This document shows, one piece after another, positions 9,729-19,898 of a DNA stretch of 64,000 nucleotides (positions are counted from its first letter, which is position 1; every line of letters starts with the position of its first letter). The notes beneath the pieces were generated by a model that worked only from the letters and a program-made list of their open reading frames with translations, had not been told where the DNA came from and ran no database searches. Source of the stretch: Blattamonas nauphoetae. Taxonomy: Eukaryota > Preaxostyla > Oxymonadida. Made by a program: the position numbers and the translations under genes. The stretch is from contig JARBJD010000014.1 of NCBI GenBank assembly GCA_033064195.1, forward strand, positions 124,001 through 188,000, given 5' to 3'.

Positions 9729-10895
9729 ATGTCGGGCCCTTTTCTGAGCCAATCTGAAATACATCTTATTTTAGCAACAAGCGACGTACGGGCACTCCCC
9801 ACTCCTTCAGAAAAAGCAACATCTATTGTTTCAACAGAGCACGTTGTTCAGAAAACACTTGCTCATGAAATGGGGATTCGCGAAGAAGCCTTTTCTCGTG
9901 GCAAGGATACGTTGGAAAAGGGACGTGATGTTGGACAAGTCGTCCCGTTTCGATGCATCCGTCCCAACAATTCTCGAAAAAGCAAGAAAAGACCCAAGCA
10001 CAGAAATCAACATGCGTGCTTGGATTGAACTCCTATCTGAAACAATCTCGAAATATAAAATCAAACCTGAATTTTTCTTCAATTTCGACGAAACATCTTT
10101 AAGGAATAGCGTTGATGATAAAACAATCAGAGTCCATCCAAAGTCTGATCCTCCACCAATGATTTCAGACATGGTCAGGGTCGCCAATGCCTCTCTTCTT
10201 GAAGTCATTCAATGTCGACTGTGTCTATGAGGGATTTGGGTGGTCAAATGCGTCCGTATTCAAAAAAAATGGAAAACATCGTTTTTCCAGCGATCGGTCT
10301 ACAAAGAACTAAGAAGTTGAAAAATGAATTCGCACTACTCTTACTCGATGGACATTCATCTCACCACAGTCCTTCTCTCCTCAAAATTGCCGACAAGAAT
10401 CGAATCATAGTGATGACTCTACCTCCACACACCACCCACTTAACCCAACCTCTCGACAGGTGGGTATTTGCCAGACTTAAAAACACACTACGAGGTGAAT
10501 TCAGTCCACCATCGTCGCAATCGATCCTCGCATATCGATCGGAATTGGCTAGAGTCCTCCCGATTGCCGTGTCCAATGCACTTCATCCACCAACAGTGTT
10601 AGCGTCATTTCGTTCAGCAGCCGTGAACCCAATTTGCCTGTCCACACTACTCCAAGCTCTGTCTCAGAAACTTAAATCTAAAAAAACCAATCGATCAAAA
10701 ACGATAGATATTTGTGTTCCACCATCAGACAATCCTCGCACAATTGATACCTATTTTCTTGTGCGATCTTGCGTCTCAACCGAAAGTTGTCCTCAGAAGA
10801 CGAAACGGCCGTCATCCGGGTCTGACCCGAATCACACGCGCCAGATTGACGAAACGATCCAGATAGAACGTTTGAAACGAAATGATAAAGTTTGA
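9729..10895 (+). mobile_element. Pogo/Tigger-like DDE transposase, broken
   Basis: Two overlapping frames give the catalytic domain of a pogo-family (DDE_1) transposase. The first (to 10230) carries FFFNFDETSLR with the first Asp. The second (10212-10895) carries FALLLLDGHSSHHS with the second Asp and PPHTTHLTQPLD with the third. The frames overlap around 10212-10230, so at least one frameshift separates them. The N-terminal DNA-binding part near 9729-9826 is poorly preserved. No terminal repeats clearly belong to it; the lone repeat at 9609-9652 points the other way. Confidence 0.75.
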
Positions 10896-11500
10896 CTTTT
10901 TTCATCACCCTTCACTTCTATTCAGGAATTTACTCCATTTTTCTCTTTTTGAACTCCATGCAACTTCTCAGAGTTCACAGAAAAATAGAGAGATTGAAGA
11001 AAAGAGAGAAATGTGGAATATGAATGTGAAAACACACAATTTCAATGATTCTTATAAGCATGGGCACCAGTCACCTGACTCGTAGTTTTTGGACTGACTC
11101 GTTTTGGCCCATTTTTTCGAGGCTTAAGCAGAGCTTCAATTCGATGATTGTTGATGTGGATGTTTGAACCCAAATGGATTGTTATCATTCATTTTTGACC
11201 GGAAATCCGACAAATTGTTGAGTCTTTAGAGCGAGATCCTCACAAAACTCCTTCATGGGCGAGCGACCGTGATCGATTCTCCGGACAACAACCCAGACAC
11301 TTTCAAGGCAAAAGAAAGAACTAAAAACAGGAGATCGAGTGAAATTTTGAGATAGAACATCTTTGACAGATGAATTACGACGGAAAGTGAATTTTGGTGA
11401 GATTTGTGAAAGAAACACAATAAGTGAGAAGCAATGGTCCAAACGCAACCGGACTTGGTAGGACATCGGGAAATGAGTGGAAGTCGCTTCAACCACTTCG
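10896..11500. other. Non-coding stretch between transposase and minisatellite
   Basis: No coding frame is supported here. It contains GCATGGGCACCAGTCA at 11059-11074, which is matched in inverted orientation at 19442-19457, plus nearby GACTCG repeats. Confidence 0.4.
11059..11083. repeat. Inverted repeat partner of 19442-19457
   Basis: The sequence GCATGGGCACCAGTCA recurs on the other strand ending at 19457 as GCATGGGCAACAGTCA (15 of 16 bases). Further GACTCG-rich similarity lies inward on both sides. This could mark the ends of an 8.4-kb composite element, but no target duplication is seen. Confidence 0.35.
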
Positions 11501-11504
11501 CATC

Positions 11505-11935
11505 ATCCTCATCCTCGCTGCGTCCTCCTCCTCGCTGCGTCTTCATCCTCGCTGCGTCCTCCCCCTCGCTGCGTCCTCCCCCTCGCATCGTCCTCATCCT
11601 CGCTGCGTCCTCCTCCTCGCATCGTCCTCATCCTCGCATCGTCCTCCCCCTCGCTGCGTCCTCCTCCTCGCATCGTCCTCCTCCTCGCATCGTCCTCCCC
11701 CTCGCTGCGTCCTCCCCCTCGCATCGTCCTCATCCTCGCATCGTCCTCCCCCTCGCTGCGTCCTCCTCCTCGCATCGTCCTCCTCCTCGCATCGTCCTCC
11801 TCCTCGCATCGTCCTCCCCCTCGCTGCGTCCTCCCCCTCGCATCGTCCTCATCCTCGCTGCGTCCTCCTCCTCGCATCGTCCTCCTCCTCGCATCGTCCT
11901 CCTCCTCGCATCGTCCTCCTCCTCGCTGCTTTCTT
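11505..11935. repeat. 17-base minisatellite, about 25 copies, open in all frames
   Basis: Tandem units of the form CTCGCATCGTCCTCCTC alternate with CTCGCTGCGTCCTCCCC and close variants. The period is 17 and the array is nearly free of length changes. No stop triplet occurs in the unit on either strand. Because 17 is not a multiple of three, each forward frame gives the same 17-residue repeat (RPPPRCVLLLASSSSSH-like) and each reverse frame an Arg/Asp/Glu-rich one. It is probably non-coding; the long frames are a property of the repeat. Confidence 0.9.
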
Positions 11936-12832
11936 GTATTGTCTCTCCCAGTGGTTTGTTCACGGATGTACTGAGTGATGTTTTGTTTACACGATCTGAC
12001 ACTCCCAATCCGGTCATGGAGCCCAGTGTGATGCAGATGTGTCTGTCTGATGCATATCACAGGAACTCAGAAGTACATAAACAAAGCAGTTTCATGTACG
12101 ATGATCACAGAGCACTGGACATGCGGTGCATTAAAAGTATTCAGCATAGAGTCTTCGTAAAGCGAGTTCTGTTGAAGAGTTTGTCACCGAAACAGGAAGT
12201 ATCCGAAGAAGAACATATCACGCTCGAATTGATTTTATGGCATGGATTGATGAACCGTTTGTGGACACATCCTAGAATTCGATGTTTTTGTCTCCAATTG
12301 GAAGGAAGGGCGTGTTTCTGTCAAAATTATCGTTTTATGTGTTGTCGTGTGCACCATGTGTCATGTGACCGGAGAAATTTCGGAACCCATTATCGAGACT
12401 TTCAATTTCTCCGATTTGAATTGAATGTGATCTGAAATGAGAGGACAAAACCTGAATATCGTTGTATTTTCTGTTGGAAATGAAATAATTGGAAAAATTT
12501 TCACTTCCATCAAGTGGTTTCACTTTTCTTTTCCGACATTTTCAAGAAGAAGTGACATCAATGGGTTCGATCCTATTCTCTTTTCACAGACATGTTTTCC
12601 CGTGAAAAAGCCGTGAATAAATCAGATTGTCAAATTACATGATGTCAATTCATGAAGTGGGGGAGTTTGAAAGCATGAACTTGTTGGGATAATTGAATCG
12701 AAGTGATATTCTCTTCTTCAATCTTCTCTCAACAGTCTCTCCTTTATTCAATCGCATTTTCACTAAAAATTGCTCCTCTCCCCGCATCGCACATCTCTTT
12801 ATCCAATCTCCATCTACTCGCTCTTCTCCTTC
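11936..12832. other. No supported gene
   Basis: The end of a frame that passes through the minisatellite runs here to 12435 but shows no family signature. The rest is AT-rich and I see no gene or element in it. Confidence 0.35.
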
Positions 12833-14245
12833 TCAGTCCAAGACGATCTGTTTTAAAATAATGTTGTGGAACAGGAGGGGACTGAGGTGAAATAGAATGC
12901 GCTTCTCCAACTGCTCGAGCAGCTGCATTCCCTGCTCAATCACTCCGCTTGTCGTCACTGCAGGCTGGGTGATGACGGACGAGGGAGAGTTGGTCTGTTC
13001 GACGCGTCGACGAGGGGGTCTCTGATGCGATGGACGAGACAGGAGTGGAAGACGAGGATCTCGTCTATGTCGACTGTCAGGTACCCCTCCACCACTCCAC
13101 CCGAATGGAAGCAGAATACGGTGGTCTGGATGAGATTTAGCTCATTCTCCACAAACAGCCTCAAAACCGCCGAGATGAGAGAGGGTGTATTGGTCTGAAG
13201 AGTGACGGCCGAGAGCATTGGTACCGCTGGCGACGGCAACCGGCCTCGCAAAGCCAGCCTGTCGTGCACCCCCAATGGTGTGATGAGCGAGTTGGAGAAC
13301 GGCGAGGATAGGCTGCGTTTGTTCGGAGACTTGTTGGAGAGAGTGTACGACGGCTGAGAAATGCTGATCCCAAACGGTTTGTCGTGGAATTAGCTCGAAG
13401 AACGGTGAGGCTGCAACGAGACGAGTGTGTGTAGGTCAGGTGAGCTACTGTGGAGTTGTTTGTTCGGCGGGGACAGGACAGTGTTCATGAAGTTGGGTGA
13501 GAGCGGCGACGGCGGAGTTGTACAGTTTCAACTGCCGACCTCTTCACTTTCTCCTCGATTTCCAGCTGGCTGTGTTGTTCTTCCGACAGATTCGACTGAT
13601 CATTCTTGTCTGTGTGGTTCGCTTCTTTCACATTGTTTTCTTTCGCAGAAGTCGTCGATGAAGAGCAAAGCCCCCTCTCCACTATCCGCTTGGTTGGGGT
13701 TCGCGACGAGATTGGGATGGCGATAGGAGGCACGTGTGGATGGTATGGGGAGTTGCCTCTAAATATTTTGGGTGTTTTGCTGACACTGTCAGAGCCAGCC
13801 GGGGAGTTGACGCACGAAGGGTTCCCTTTTCAGTCTCTCTCTCCTTAGACCGAACAATGACGGATAAATGCTGTTTTGATGTTTTCGCGGGTGTTTCAGG
13901 GAATGGTTTGGATGGCGAAAAAGCTGTCGAGCTGTGTTGTTGGAGGATCTCGATTCGTCCCAAACAATCAATCTGTAAACGTGGTTTATCAGATTTTCGC
14001 ACTTTTGGAGGTTCAATCTCTTCATCTATCATCTTATCGTCTGACCTGCGGCTGTGATGGTCAATCTTGCCGGTAGGGATGGGAATCGATGTCAAACTTG
14101 GAGTCTGAGGGAAAGCAGATAATGATAACCCTGAATCGACACTTTCATCAAGAATGGAGACGTTTCCTTTTCGTAAAATGACGAACACAGGGAACAGGAT
14201 AGACACAAATCCATTTGGCCTCTTTTCGGCAATCATGGCTTGAAT
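12833..14245 (-). pseudogene. Decayed Gln-rich gene, 3' part, beside the DIRS insertion
   Basis: Several minus-strand stretches look like real protein but lie in different frames: AMIAEKRPNGFVSILFPVF near 14230, RLQIDCLGRIEILQQH near 13960, QHSQLEIEEKVKRSAVETVQ near 13540, TVWDQHFSAVVHSLQQVSEQ near 13370 and GVIEQGMQLLEQLEKR near 12930. The last ends at a TGA at 12833. Switches fall near short homopolymers (for example the C run near 13018). A possible 38-base intron with GTAGCT..TTGCAG ends lies near 13410-13450, but splicing it does not restore the best frame. The style (Gln-rich, coiled-coil) resembles the frame at 8119-9257. The product is not recognised. Confidence 0.45.
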
Positions 14246-14374
14246 GATCACTCTGCAGTGATCAGATTCAGCTTCGAGCTGCAGAAGAGTGAGATCAATC
14301 TCAGAAGTGGGCAATCAACACAACAATGGGCTAGATCTCAGAAAATTTTTCTTCTCATTTCAATTAACACAACA

Positions 14375-15499
14375 ATGGCTCTAAATGATCAATTCAATGA
14401 AATGTTTAAAGCAAGGCTACAAGAATTGAGGGGCTTAGCCGTGGAGGTCTTTACAAGCGGCCTGGAACCGAACTCCGGAAATGCCCGAAGATTTCAAGAA
14501 ATGACCATGCCAACATACCTATACCCGGTTGCTGGCGCAATATTTCACCTACTACGGTTATTCTTAGTTGCGGTTGATCGTGCACTCGGCCTCAATAGTG
14601 CCGAATGGGAGGCACCAATCGGAGGTGCACTTCTCCCTAATGTTGTGCAGCAGCGAATTGTGACGCCTCAACCCTTCCACGAGAGTGGGGTGGACGGGGT
14701 GGAGACCCCCAATCTCGATAATGAAGGGCTTATGACTCCAAGAATCTTCCGAACACCACCACCCCAAGATCGGCACGTGGTGTTCCAGCCAGTCCCACTT
14801 CAGCCGCAGCGAGCCGTGACTCCAGTTCAAGAAGGTCACCTAGCGGATTTTGACGAGATGCAGGCCAGAGTGGAGGCCGTTGCCCGGGACCTCCCACTAT
14901 TTGTCTGGGATAGTCAGGCAGTGGCAACTCTTAAGGAGGTTATGAAGTTAGCAGAAGGTTTCAAGTTGAATAAGGACATACTGAGAAAGTATGTGACAAG
15001 ACAGTCACGAGAAGGTGATGAGTTGTTGATTGCCCTTAAAAATGAGGCTTTCCATGCAGTCAAGCATAGCATAGGGTTGTTCAAGGCTGTCCGACAGGGG
15101 ATGCCGTTTGGCCAGGCGCTGGCCCTCCAAGGCATGAAGGCAGCTGAGCTGGTCAGACGCGTGGAGCAAGCACGAAAGGTTCTTAATTGTCGTGTTGAGC
15201 CAACAGTTGGAGACGACGAACAACAACAAGACAATGTCAAGCGGCAGGAGGAGCTATTGCAACAGGAGATTGAGCAGACGAGACGGGCAAGGGAGACTTC
15301 GGATGCGGTCCGCCAGGTACAACAACCTCGGCCCTTTCGGACCTCCTCAACTCAGCAGTGGGGGTTTCGGTCAGCAAACCAGCCAACTCGTTGGAACGCT
15401 GGCCAGTGGAATGCAAATCGGAGCCTGGAGCAACGCTATCAAAAGAGAACGTTTGTCCCCTTTCGCAATTCTCAACCAAAGAAGTCATCTCAGCAGTAG
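14375..15499 (+). CDS. DIRS element, gag-like gene
   Basis: First gene of the DIRS element, starting at the ATG at 14375. The product is about 374 residues, Gln/Arg-rich toward the C-terminus, with a helical central part. Its position directly after the left terminal repeat and before the reverse transcriptase fits the nucleic-acid-binding first gene of DIRS elements. No zinc knuckle is evident. Confidence 0.65.
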   Translation: MALNDQFNEMFKARLQELRGLAVEVFTSGLEPNSGNARRFQEMTMPTYLYPVAGAIFHLLRLFLVAVDRALGLNSAEWEAPIGGALLPNVVQQRIVTPQPFHESGVDGVETPNLDNEGLMTPRIFRTPPPQDRHVVFQPVPLQPQRAVTPVQEGHLADFDEMQARVEAVARDLPLFVWDSQAVATLKEVMKLAEGFKLNKDILRKYVTRQSREGDELLIALKNEAFHAVKHSIGLFKAVRQGMPFGQALALQGMKAAELVRRVEQARKVLNCRVEPTVGDDEQQQDNVKRQEELLQQEIEQTRRARETSDAVRQVQQPRPFRTSSTQQWGFRSANQPTRWNAGQWNANRSLEQRYQKRTFVPFRNSQPKKSSQQ

Positions 15500-17601
15500 T
15501 GGAATTAAAAGCAGAACAGACATCTCACCCACTTCACAAACCATTTCAGACACAACACATTCCAAACACATATCACAGTCCACAATCAATGACAACGACG
15601 TCACATGTTCAGATCAAAAGCCAATCGTTGGATTCACATCACACTCCAATCCCCTCTTGTCTTCAATTGGCATCGACGCCACGGAAGAAAGAGGAAGAGA
15701 GGATGCAGTTTACAGAGTTCTTCCGCACACAGGAGGAGGAGCGGAGGCATTGCGGTCTTGGTGGTTTCCTTCGCAAGAAAGCAGTTGCATGGGGGAAGCA
15801 TGGATTAGCAGAGGAAATGCAGTTGGGGATTCACCTCCCGTTCCGAGGGAGACCAATAGGCAGAGGACAGTCACGATGTATAGTCAAGGGCCCGAAAGAG
15901 GAGGAGGCTATGAAGTGCATTGTGGAGATGGAGATCAAGGAAGGGATCATCGAAGTAGTCAAGGAGGAGAACATCGTCCTTTTGAACAATATCTTCCTGG
16001 TCCCAAAGAGCGACGGAACCTTCAGGAAGATTCTGGATTGTCGCCCGGCCAACAGGTTTCTTCCCGTTCAACATTTCAAAATGGAGGGGCCGATGCTGGC
16101 CAAACAGATTCTGAAACGGGAGGACTGGATGACGAAGATCGACCTTCGTCTGGCGTACCAGCATGTTCCAATCGATCCTCCATCTCGGAGGTTTCTATGC
16201 TTTGGCTTCCACAACAAGTACTACACACACTCAACACTTCCCTTCGGACTATCACTGGCTCCACTCATCTTCACCAAGCTGATGAGGTGTATTGTCAGTC
16301 GTCTTCGACCGTTGATGGACATCGTGGTTTATCTAGACGATATGCTTGTGGTGGGGAAGTCACAGCAGGATGTGAGGGAGAAAACTTGGATAGCTTTAGC
16401 TCCAACGCAACAGATCGATTTCTTGGGATTCACCTGGGACACGCAGGAGTTGAGCGTGAGGGTCCCAGCACACAAAAGGCAGAAGGCTCGGAACAAGATT
16501 CGACAAAGGCTGAACGAGTGTCGGAAGGGGAAGAGGTGCCGAGCTCTTTCTTTAGCATCTCTGATAGGCGTACTCCAATCTTTCGGGCTCGCCGAACCCC
16601 AAGCGCTGATCAGGACGAGACAGATGACGGCCCGGAAGGAGGAGCTCATCGACGACGGAGGTTATCGTGTCAGGGGATTGTTGGGAAAAGAAGTTGTGGA
16701 GGAACTGGAGTGGTGGGACAGAAGACTCCAGGGAGAAATCAAAGGCTCGCTCAAGCCGTTCGTCCCCTCTCTCATCCTGACGACAGATGCGTCGGAGTGG
16801 GGGATGGGTGCTCTGTTCAGTCGAGTCGGCCATCCTGTATTCCCATTTCAGCAGACATTTCCAGACAACGAATCCAAACGGAGCAGCAACTGGAGGGAGT
16901 TCCGAGCTGTGGTGTGGGCACTAGTACAGGGAAGAAAGGAGGGAATTATTCAAGAAGGAGATCACATTCTCCTTCAGTCAGACAATTCAACCGTCGTGTA
17001 CGACATCAATCGAAAAACAGGGGCCGTGACGATGATCAGACATCTCACGGAATTCTTCGAGCTTGTGGAATGTTTGAACCTGGAAGTACGAGCGACTCAC
17101 ATCCCTGGGGTGGAGAACACGACAGCGGACATGCTGTCGAGAATTGCGGATGGAGGGGACTATCGACTGAAGCCCCACATCTTCCGGTCGATATGTCAGA
17201 ATCTTCAAGTACATCCAACACTGGATGCTTTCGCATCTTCGGAGAACCATCAAGTCCACCGATACTGCAGCTGGAAGAAAGACCCGAACGCCGTGGCAAC
17301 AAACGGATTGATGTACAATTGGGAAAGGGAGAAGGTGGTGTGGGCGTTCCCGCCCAACCCACTTCTCCTCCAAGTTGTGAGAAAGATTCAACGAGAGAAG
17401 GTGGCTACCCTCGTCATCGCAGTGGATTGGCCGACGTTGGTCGGACTGCGAGAGCTGAAGGAAATGGCAGAGGTGGTTTTGTCGATCGGGAATGCGGAGG
17501 ACGTCTTGGAAGCAGGGATGGGAGTGAAGGCAGCCGGAGCATCGATTCCGAATGGTCCAATGATTGTCTGCTTCGTGCCAAGGATGTCTGGGATGAATTA
17601 G
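15358..17601 (+). CDS. DIRS element, reverse transcriptase and RNase H
   Basis: Second gene of the element. It carries reverse-transcriptase landmarks: a palm block with KIDLRLAYQHVPI, then the catalytic VVYLDDMLVVG. An RNase H region follows with LILTTDASEWGMGA and a later LLQSDNSTVVYDIN. Order and spacing agree with DIRS-type polymerases. It overlaps both neighbouring genes, as is typical of the family. Confidence 0.85.
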   Translation: MGVSVSKPANSLERWPVECKSEPGATLSKENVCPLSQFSTKEVISAVVELKAEQTSHPLHKPFQTQHIPNTYHSPQSMTTTSHVQIKSQSLDSHHTPIPSCLQLASTPRKKEEERMQFTEFFRTQEEERRHCGLGGFLRKKAVAWGKHGLAEEMQLGIHLPFRGRPIGRGQSRCIVKGPKEEEAMKCIVEMEIKEGIIEVVKEENIVLLNNIFLVPKSDGTFRKILDCRPANRFLPVQHFKMEGPMLAKQILKREDWMTKIDLRLAYQHVPIDPPSRRFLCFGFHNKYYTHSTLPFGLSLAPLIFTKLMRCIVSRLRPLMDIVVYLDDMLVVGKSQQDVREKTWIALAPTQQIDFLGFTWDTQELSVRVPAHKRQKARNKIRQRLNECRKGKRCRALSLASLIGVLQSFGLAEPQALIRTRQMTARKEELIDDGGYRVRGLLGKEVVEELEWWDRRLQGEIKGSLKPFVPSLILTTDASEWGMGALFSRVGHPVFPFQQTFPDNESKRSSNWREFRAVVWALVQGRKEGIIQEGDHILLQSDNSTVVYDINRKTGAVTMIRHLTEFFELVECLNLEVRATHIPGVENTTADMLSRIADGGDYRLKPHIFRSICQNLQVHPTLDAFASSENHQVHRYCSWKKDPNAVATNGLMYNWEREKVVWAFPPNPLLLQVVRKIQREKVATLVIAVDWPTLVGLRELKEMAEVVLSIGNAEDVLEAGMGVKAAGASIPNGPMIVCFVPRMSGMN

Positions 17602-17609
17602 GGAGAATG

Positions 17610-18560
17610 AAAGGTTTTACAACAGAAGCAATGAAAATGTGGCGCAATGCTTACGCTGAAACGACTAGAAACAATTACGGTGGAATGATCCGAAGATGGG
17701 TGGAGTGGTGTTCTACAAACCACAGGAGCTGGAGGGAACAGAGTGACTCAACAGTGGTTAACTTCCTCTCTGAACTCCCTGGAGGAACTAGGAATCGTGA
17801 ACTTGGACGGGCAGCCCTTGGGTTTCTGTGCCGACATATTGGCGCTGATGATGTGAGTAAGGCAAGTGCCGTTTCTCTATTCATTCGAGGACAAAAGCGG
17901 AGTCTGCCACATCGAAGTAAGTATGGTTCGATATTTGATGTTGCTGAACTAGAGACTATTCCACAATCCGCAAGGCGAACGGCTACTACCCTCAGACAGC
18001 ACCAGGCGTTGCTAGCAGTTCGATTGCTGGGCAATCACGGGCTGCGATATACTGAGATGCTCACCATCAATTGTGGGAGCATTGCCATTTCAAACAATGA
18101 GGCGACGATTGTTGTTTCTGCGGAGAGGAAGGTCTCTCGAGGTGTCCAGAAAGTTATCCTCCACGAGGAGACGGTTGTGGAGGAACGACGGTCCTCTCGT
18201 TTATTCAGATTTATTCTCCATCGAATGAAAGCAGAGTTCCCGACACAATGGGAGAAGACCATGTTGTTCTGGGACGACGAGAGGAGACGCAGCAGGACAG
18301 TGGAGGAGGTGCGAGCACTGGTGGTGCCACTAATGACAGCTGCTGGGATTGACGTGAGGAAGTTTGGACCATATTCCATAAAACATGCGTACATCTCGGA
18401 ACGCATCATGGATGGTGAAGGGTTAACAACGGTGGCGGAGAGAGCACACATGTCGGTGAAGTCTGGAGTGATGGAAAAACATTATGTGGTGCCGATCCGA
18501 GCGGCACAGGAAAGAGATGGTGAAGAGGAGAAGAGCGCATCCTCATCAAACGCTGAGTGA
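17610..18560 (+). CDS. DIRS element, tyrosine recombinase
   Basis: The C-terminal part of the third frame is a tyrosine recombinase. It has an N-terminal SAM-like helical part (YAETTRNNYGGMIRRWVEWC), then the catalytic Arg block LLGNHGLRYTEML, an H-containing block SIKHAYISERI, and the terminal nucleophile block VMEKHYVVPI. DIRS elements use this enzyme instead of a DDE integrase. The frame is open upstream through the reverse transcriptase region, where it is a shadow frame. Confidence 0.82.
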   Translation, partial: KGFTTEAMKMWRNAYAETTRNNYGGMIRRWVEWCSTNHRSWREQSDSTVVNFLSELPGGTRNRELGRAALGFLCRHIGADDVSKASAVSLFIRGQKRSLPHRSKYGSIFDVAELETIPQSARRTATTLRQHQALLAVRLLGNHGLRYTEMLTINCGSIAISNNEATIVVSAERKVSRGVQKVILHEETVVEERRSSRLFRFILHRMKAEFPTQWEKTMLFWDDERRRSRTVEEVRALVVPLMTAAGIDVRKFGPYSIKHAYISERIMDGEGLTTVAERAHMSVKSGVMEKHYVVPIRAAQERDGEEEKSASSSNAE

Positions 18561-18870
18561 CTCCCAAAAACTCACTCTTCTGCAGCTCGAAGCTGAATCT
18601 GATCACTGCAGAGTGATCGCTGATTTAGCGGAGAGCGAAGAAGAGTGACCGCCCTCCCGCCCAACTAGGGAACAGTTTAAAAATTGATTCTGAGCTTCTT
18701 CGCTCCGTTTTTTAAAGTTTTGTTGTTCTGTCTATGTGGTTAAGCGTTGATTTTGGGATTTGCTCTTCTTACAATTTCTTTTGGACCTCCCAAGGGTCTA
18801 GCCCATTGTTGTGTTGATTGCCCACTTCTGAGATTGATCTCACTCTTCTTCGCTCTCCGCTAAATCAGCG

Positions 18871-19898
18871 ATGAGAATTCGTTCCATCTGGATAATTCGA
18901 TATGGAGTGAAGTGGTGGATATGGGAGGTTGGGCTCAGTACTTTCAGCATGGCACCATCTTCGAGAGAGTCGGAGTAGATAGTCAATTGTCAAACGTTGT
19001 CGTCAGTAGACGACCAATCATTTCCAGAATGAAGTTTTTCTCACCCTGAAGTGGTGCTTTCGCGTTTCCGACCGAGTTGATTCGTCCTTTTCCCGTTGTG
19101 TTTTCTTTTCGGATTGAAACAAAGGATAGAAGGTTGAACATGTGAGATCTGACCCTTTGAAGAATTTGCGACTGACACTGACCGGCACTTTTTGCCGGTC
19201 AGACAAGCCTAAAAATAGTGTGAAATGTGAAAGATAAATCAAACCAATCGATTGAATGAGAATGATGATTGTGAACGAGTTTTTGAGAGGATAAAGCCAG
19301 GATATTGAGTTGATGATCAATACTGCTGTGATGTTCGAGTCGAATAGGGGCATTTTGGGTCTTGATTCCTCATATTTTGGACTTATGGGGATGAGTCACT
19401 GACTCGATTTTTTTTGGTGTCTGGACTCGGTCATTTTTGACTGACTGTTGCCCATGCCTAGATTCTTAAACAGAAAATGTGCTTTTTTCTCTCGTTTCTC
19501 TCCTCATTTTTCATTTCCGGTTTTCCATGTTCGAAAATGCAAAAAGCTGGTTCAATTCTTGTCATCAGCACTTTTTTCCAAATTGTCCTCCTGTTTTTGG
19601 CTGTCCGATAGGACACGTCATAAAGGACATGCGGATCCATGGTAACCCATTTTTCCTGCGAGTAGACATTTCCAAAGAAAATCTTCCATTTCACATCGAT
19701 CTCCCCCATTTTTCATGGAATTCCTATTGTTGGTTAGTTCTGACAAAACAAGTGGTGACATGGGATGAATAAAGAATAAATTAATAAAAAATCGGATTAG
19801 CAAAACTAGGAACAAGAACAGTGAAAATATACGTGTGTGTGGGAAGAAAAATCAACGACAAACTAGTGGGTTTATCCATGAAGGCAACAGTTTCATCG
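18871..19898. other. Flank of the DIRS insertion; no clear gene
   Basis: The first 140 bases read on the minus strand as HFTPYRIIQMERI and nearby residues, and probably continue the decayed gene at 12833-14245 on the other side of the DIRS element. The remainder shows no recognisable coding. It carries the inverted repeat at 19442-19457 and a TGTCCG-rich patch near 19610. Confidence 0.35.

Larger units (their letters stand above)
14246..18870 (+). mobile_element. DIRS-like tyrosine-recombinase retrotransposon
   Basis: The element has the DIRS plan. Inverted terminal repeats lie at about 14246-14335 and 18785-18870. An internal complementary region at about 18565-18650 matches the outer edges of both ends joined together. 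Three long overlapping genes lie between: gag-like, reverse transcriptase with RNase H, and tyrosine recombinase. Overlap of these frames is usual in the family. The ends and the long frames are well kept, so the copy looks essentially whole and recent. It splits a decayed host gene (12833-14245 and 18871-19010), and no target duplication is seen, as expected for DIRS. Confidence 0.88.

Noticed and set aside
11434-12435. Protein running through the 17-base minisatellite
   Set aside because: All frames of the repeat are open by construction, and the non-repeat tail has no recognisable domain.
11059-19457. A Polinton/Maverick-type element between the 8.4-kb inverted repeats
   Set aside because: No DNA polymerase B, integrase, protease or capsid-like gene is present; the contents are a minisatellite, a decayed host gene and a DIRS element.
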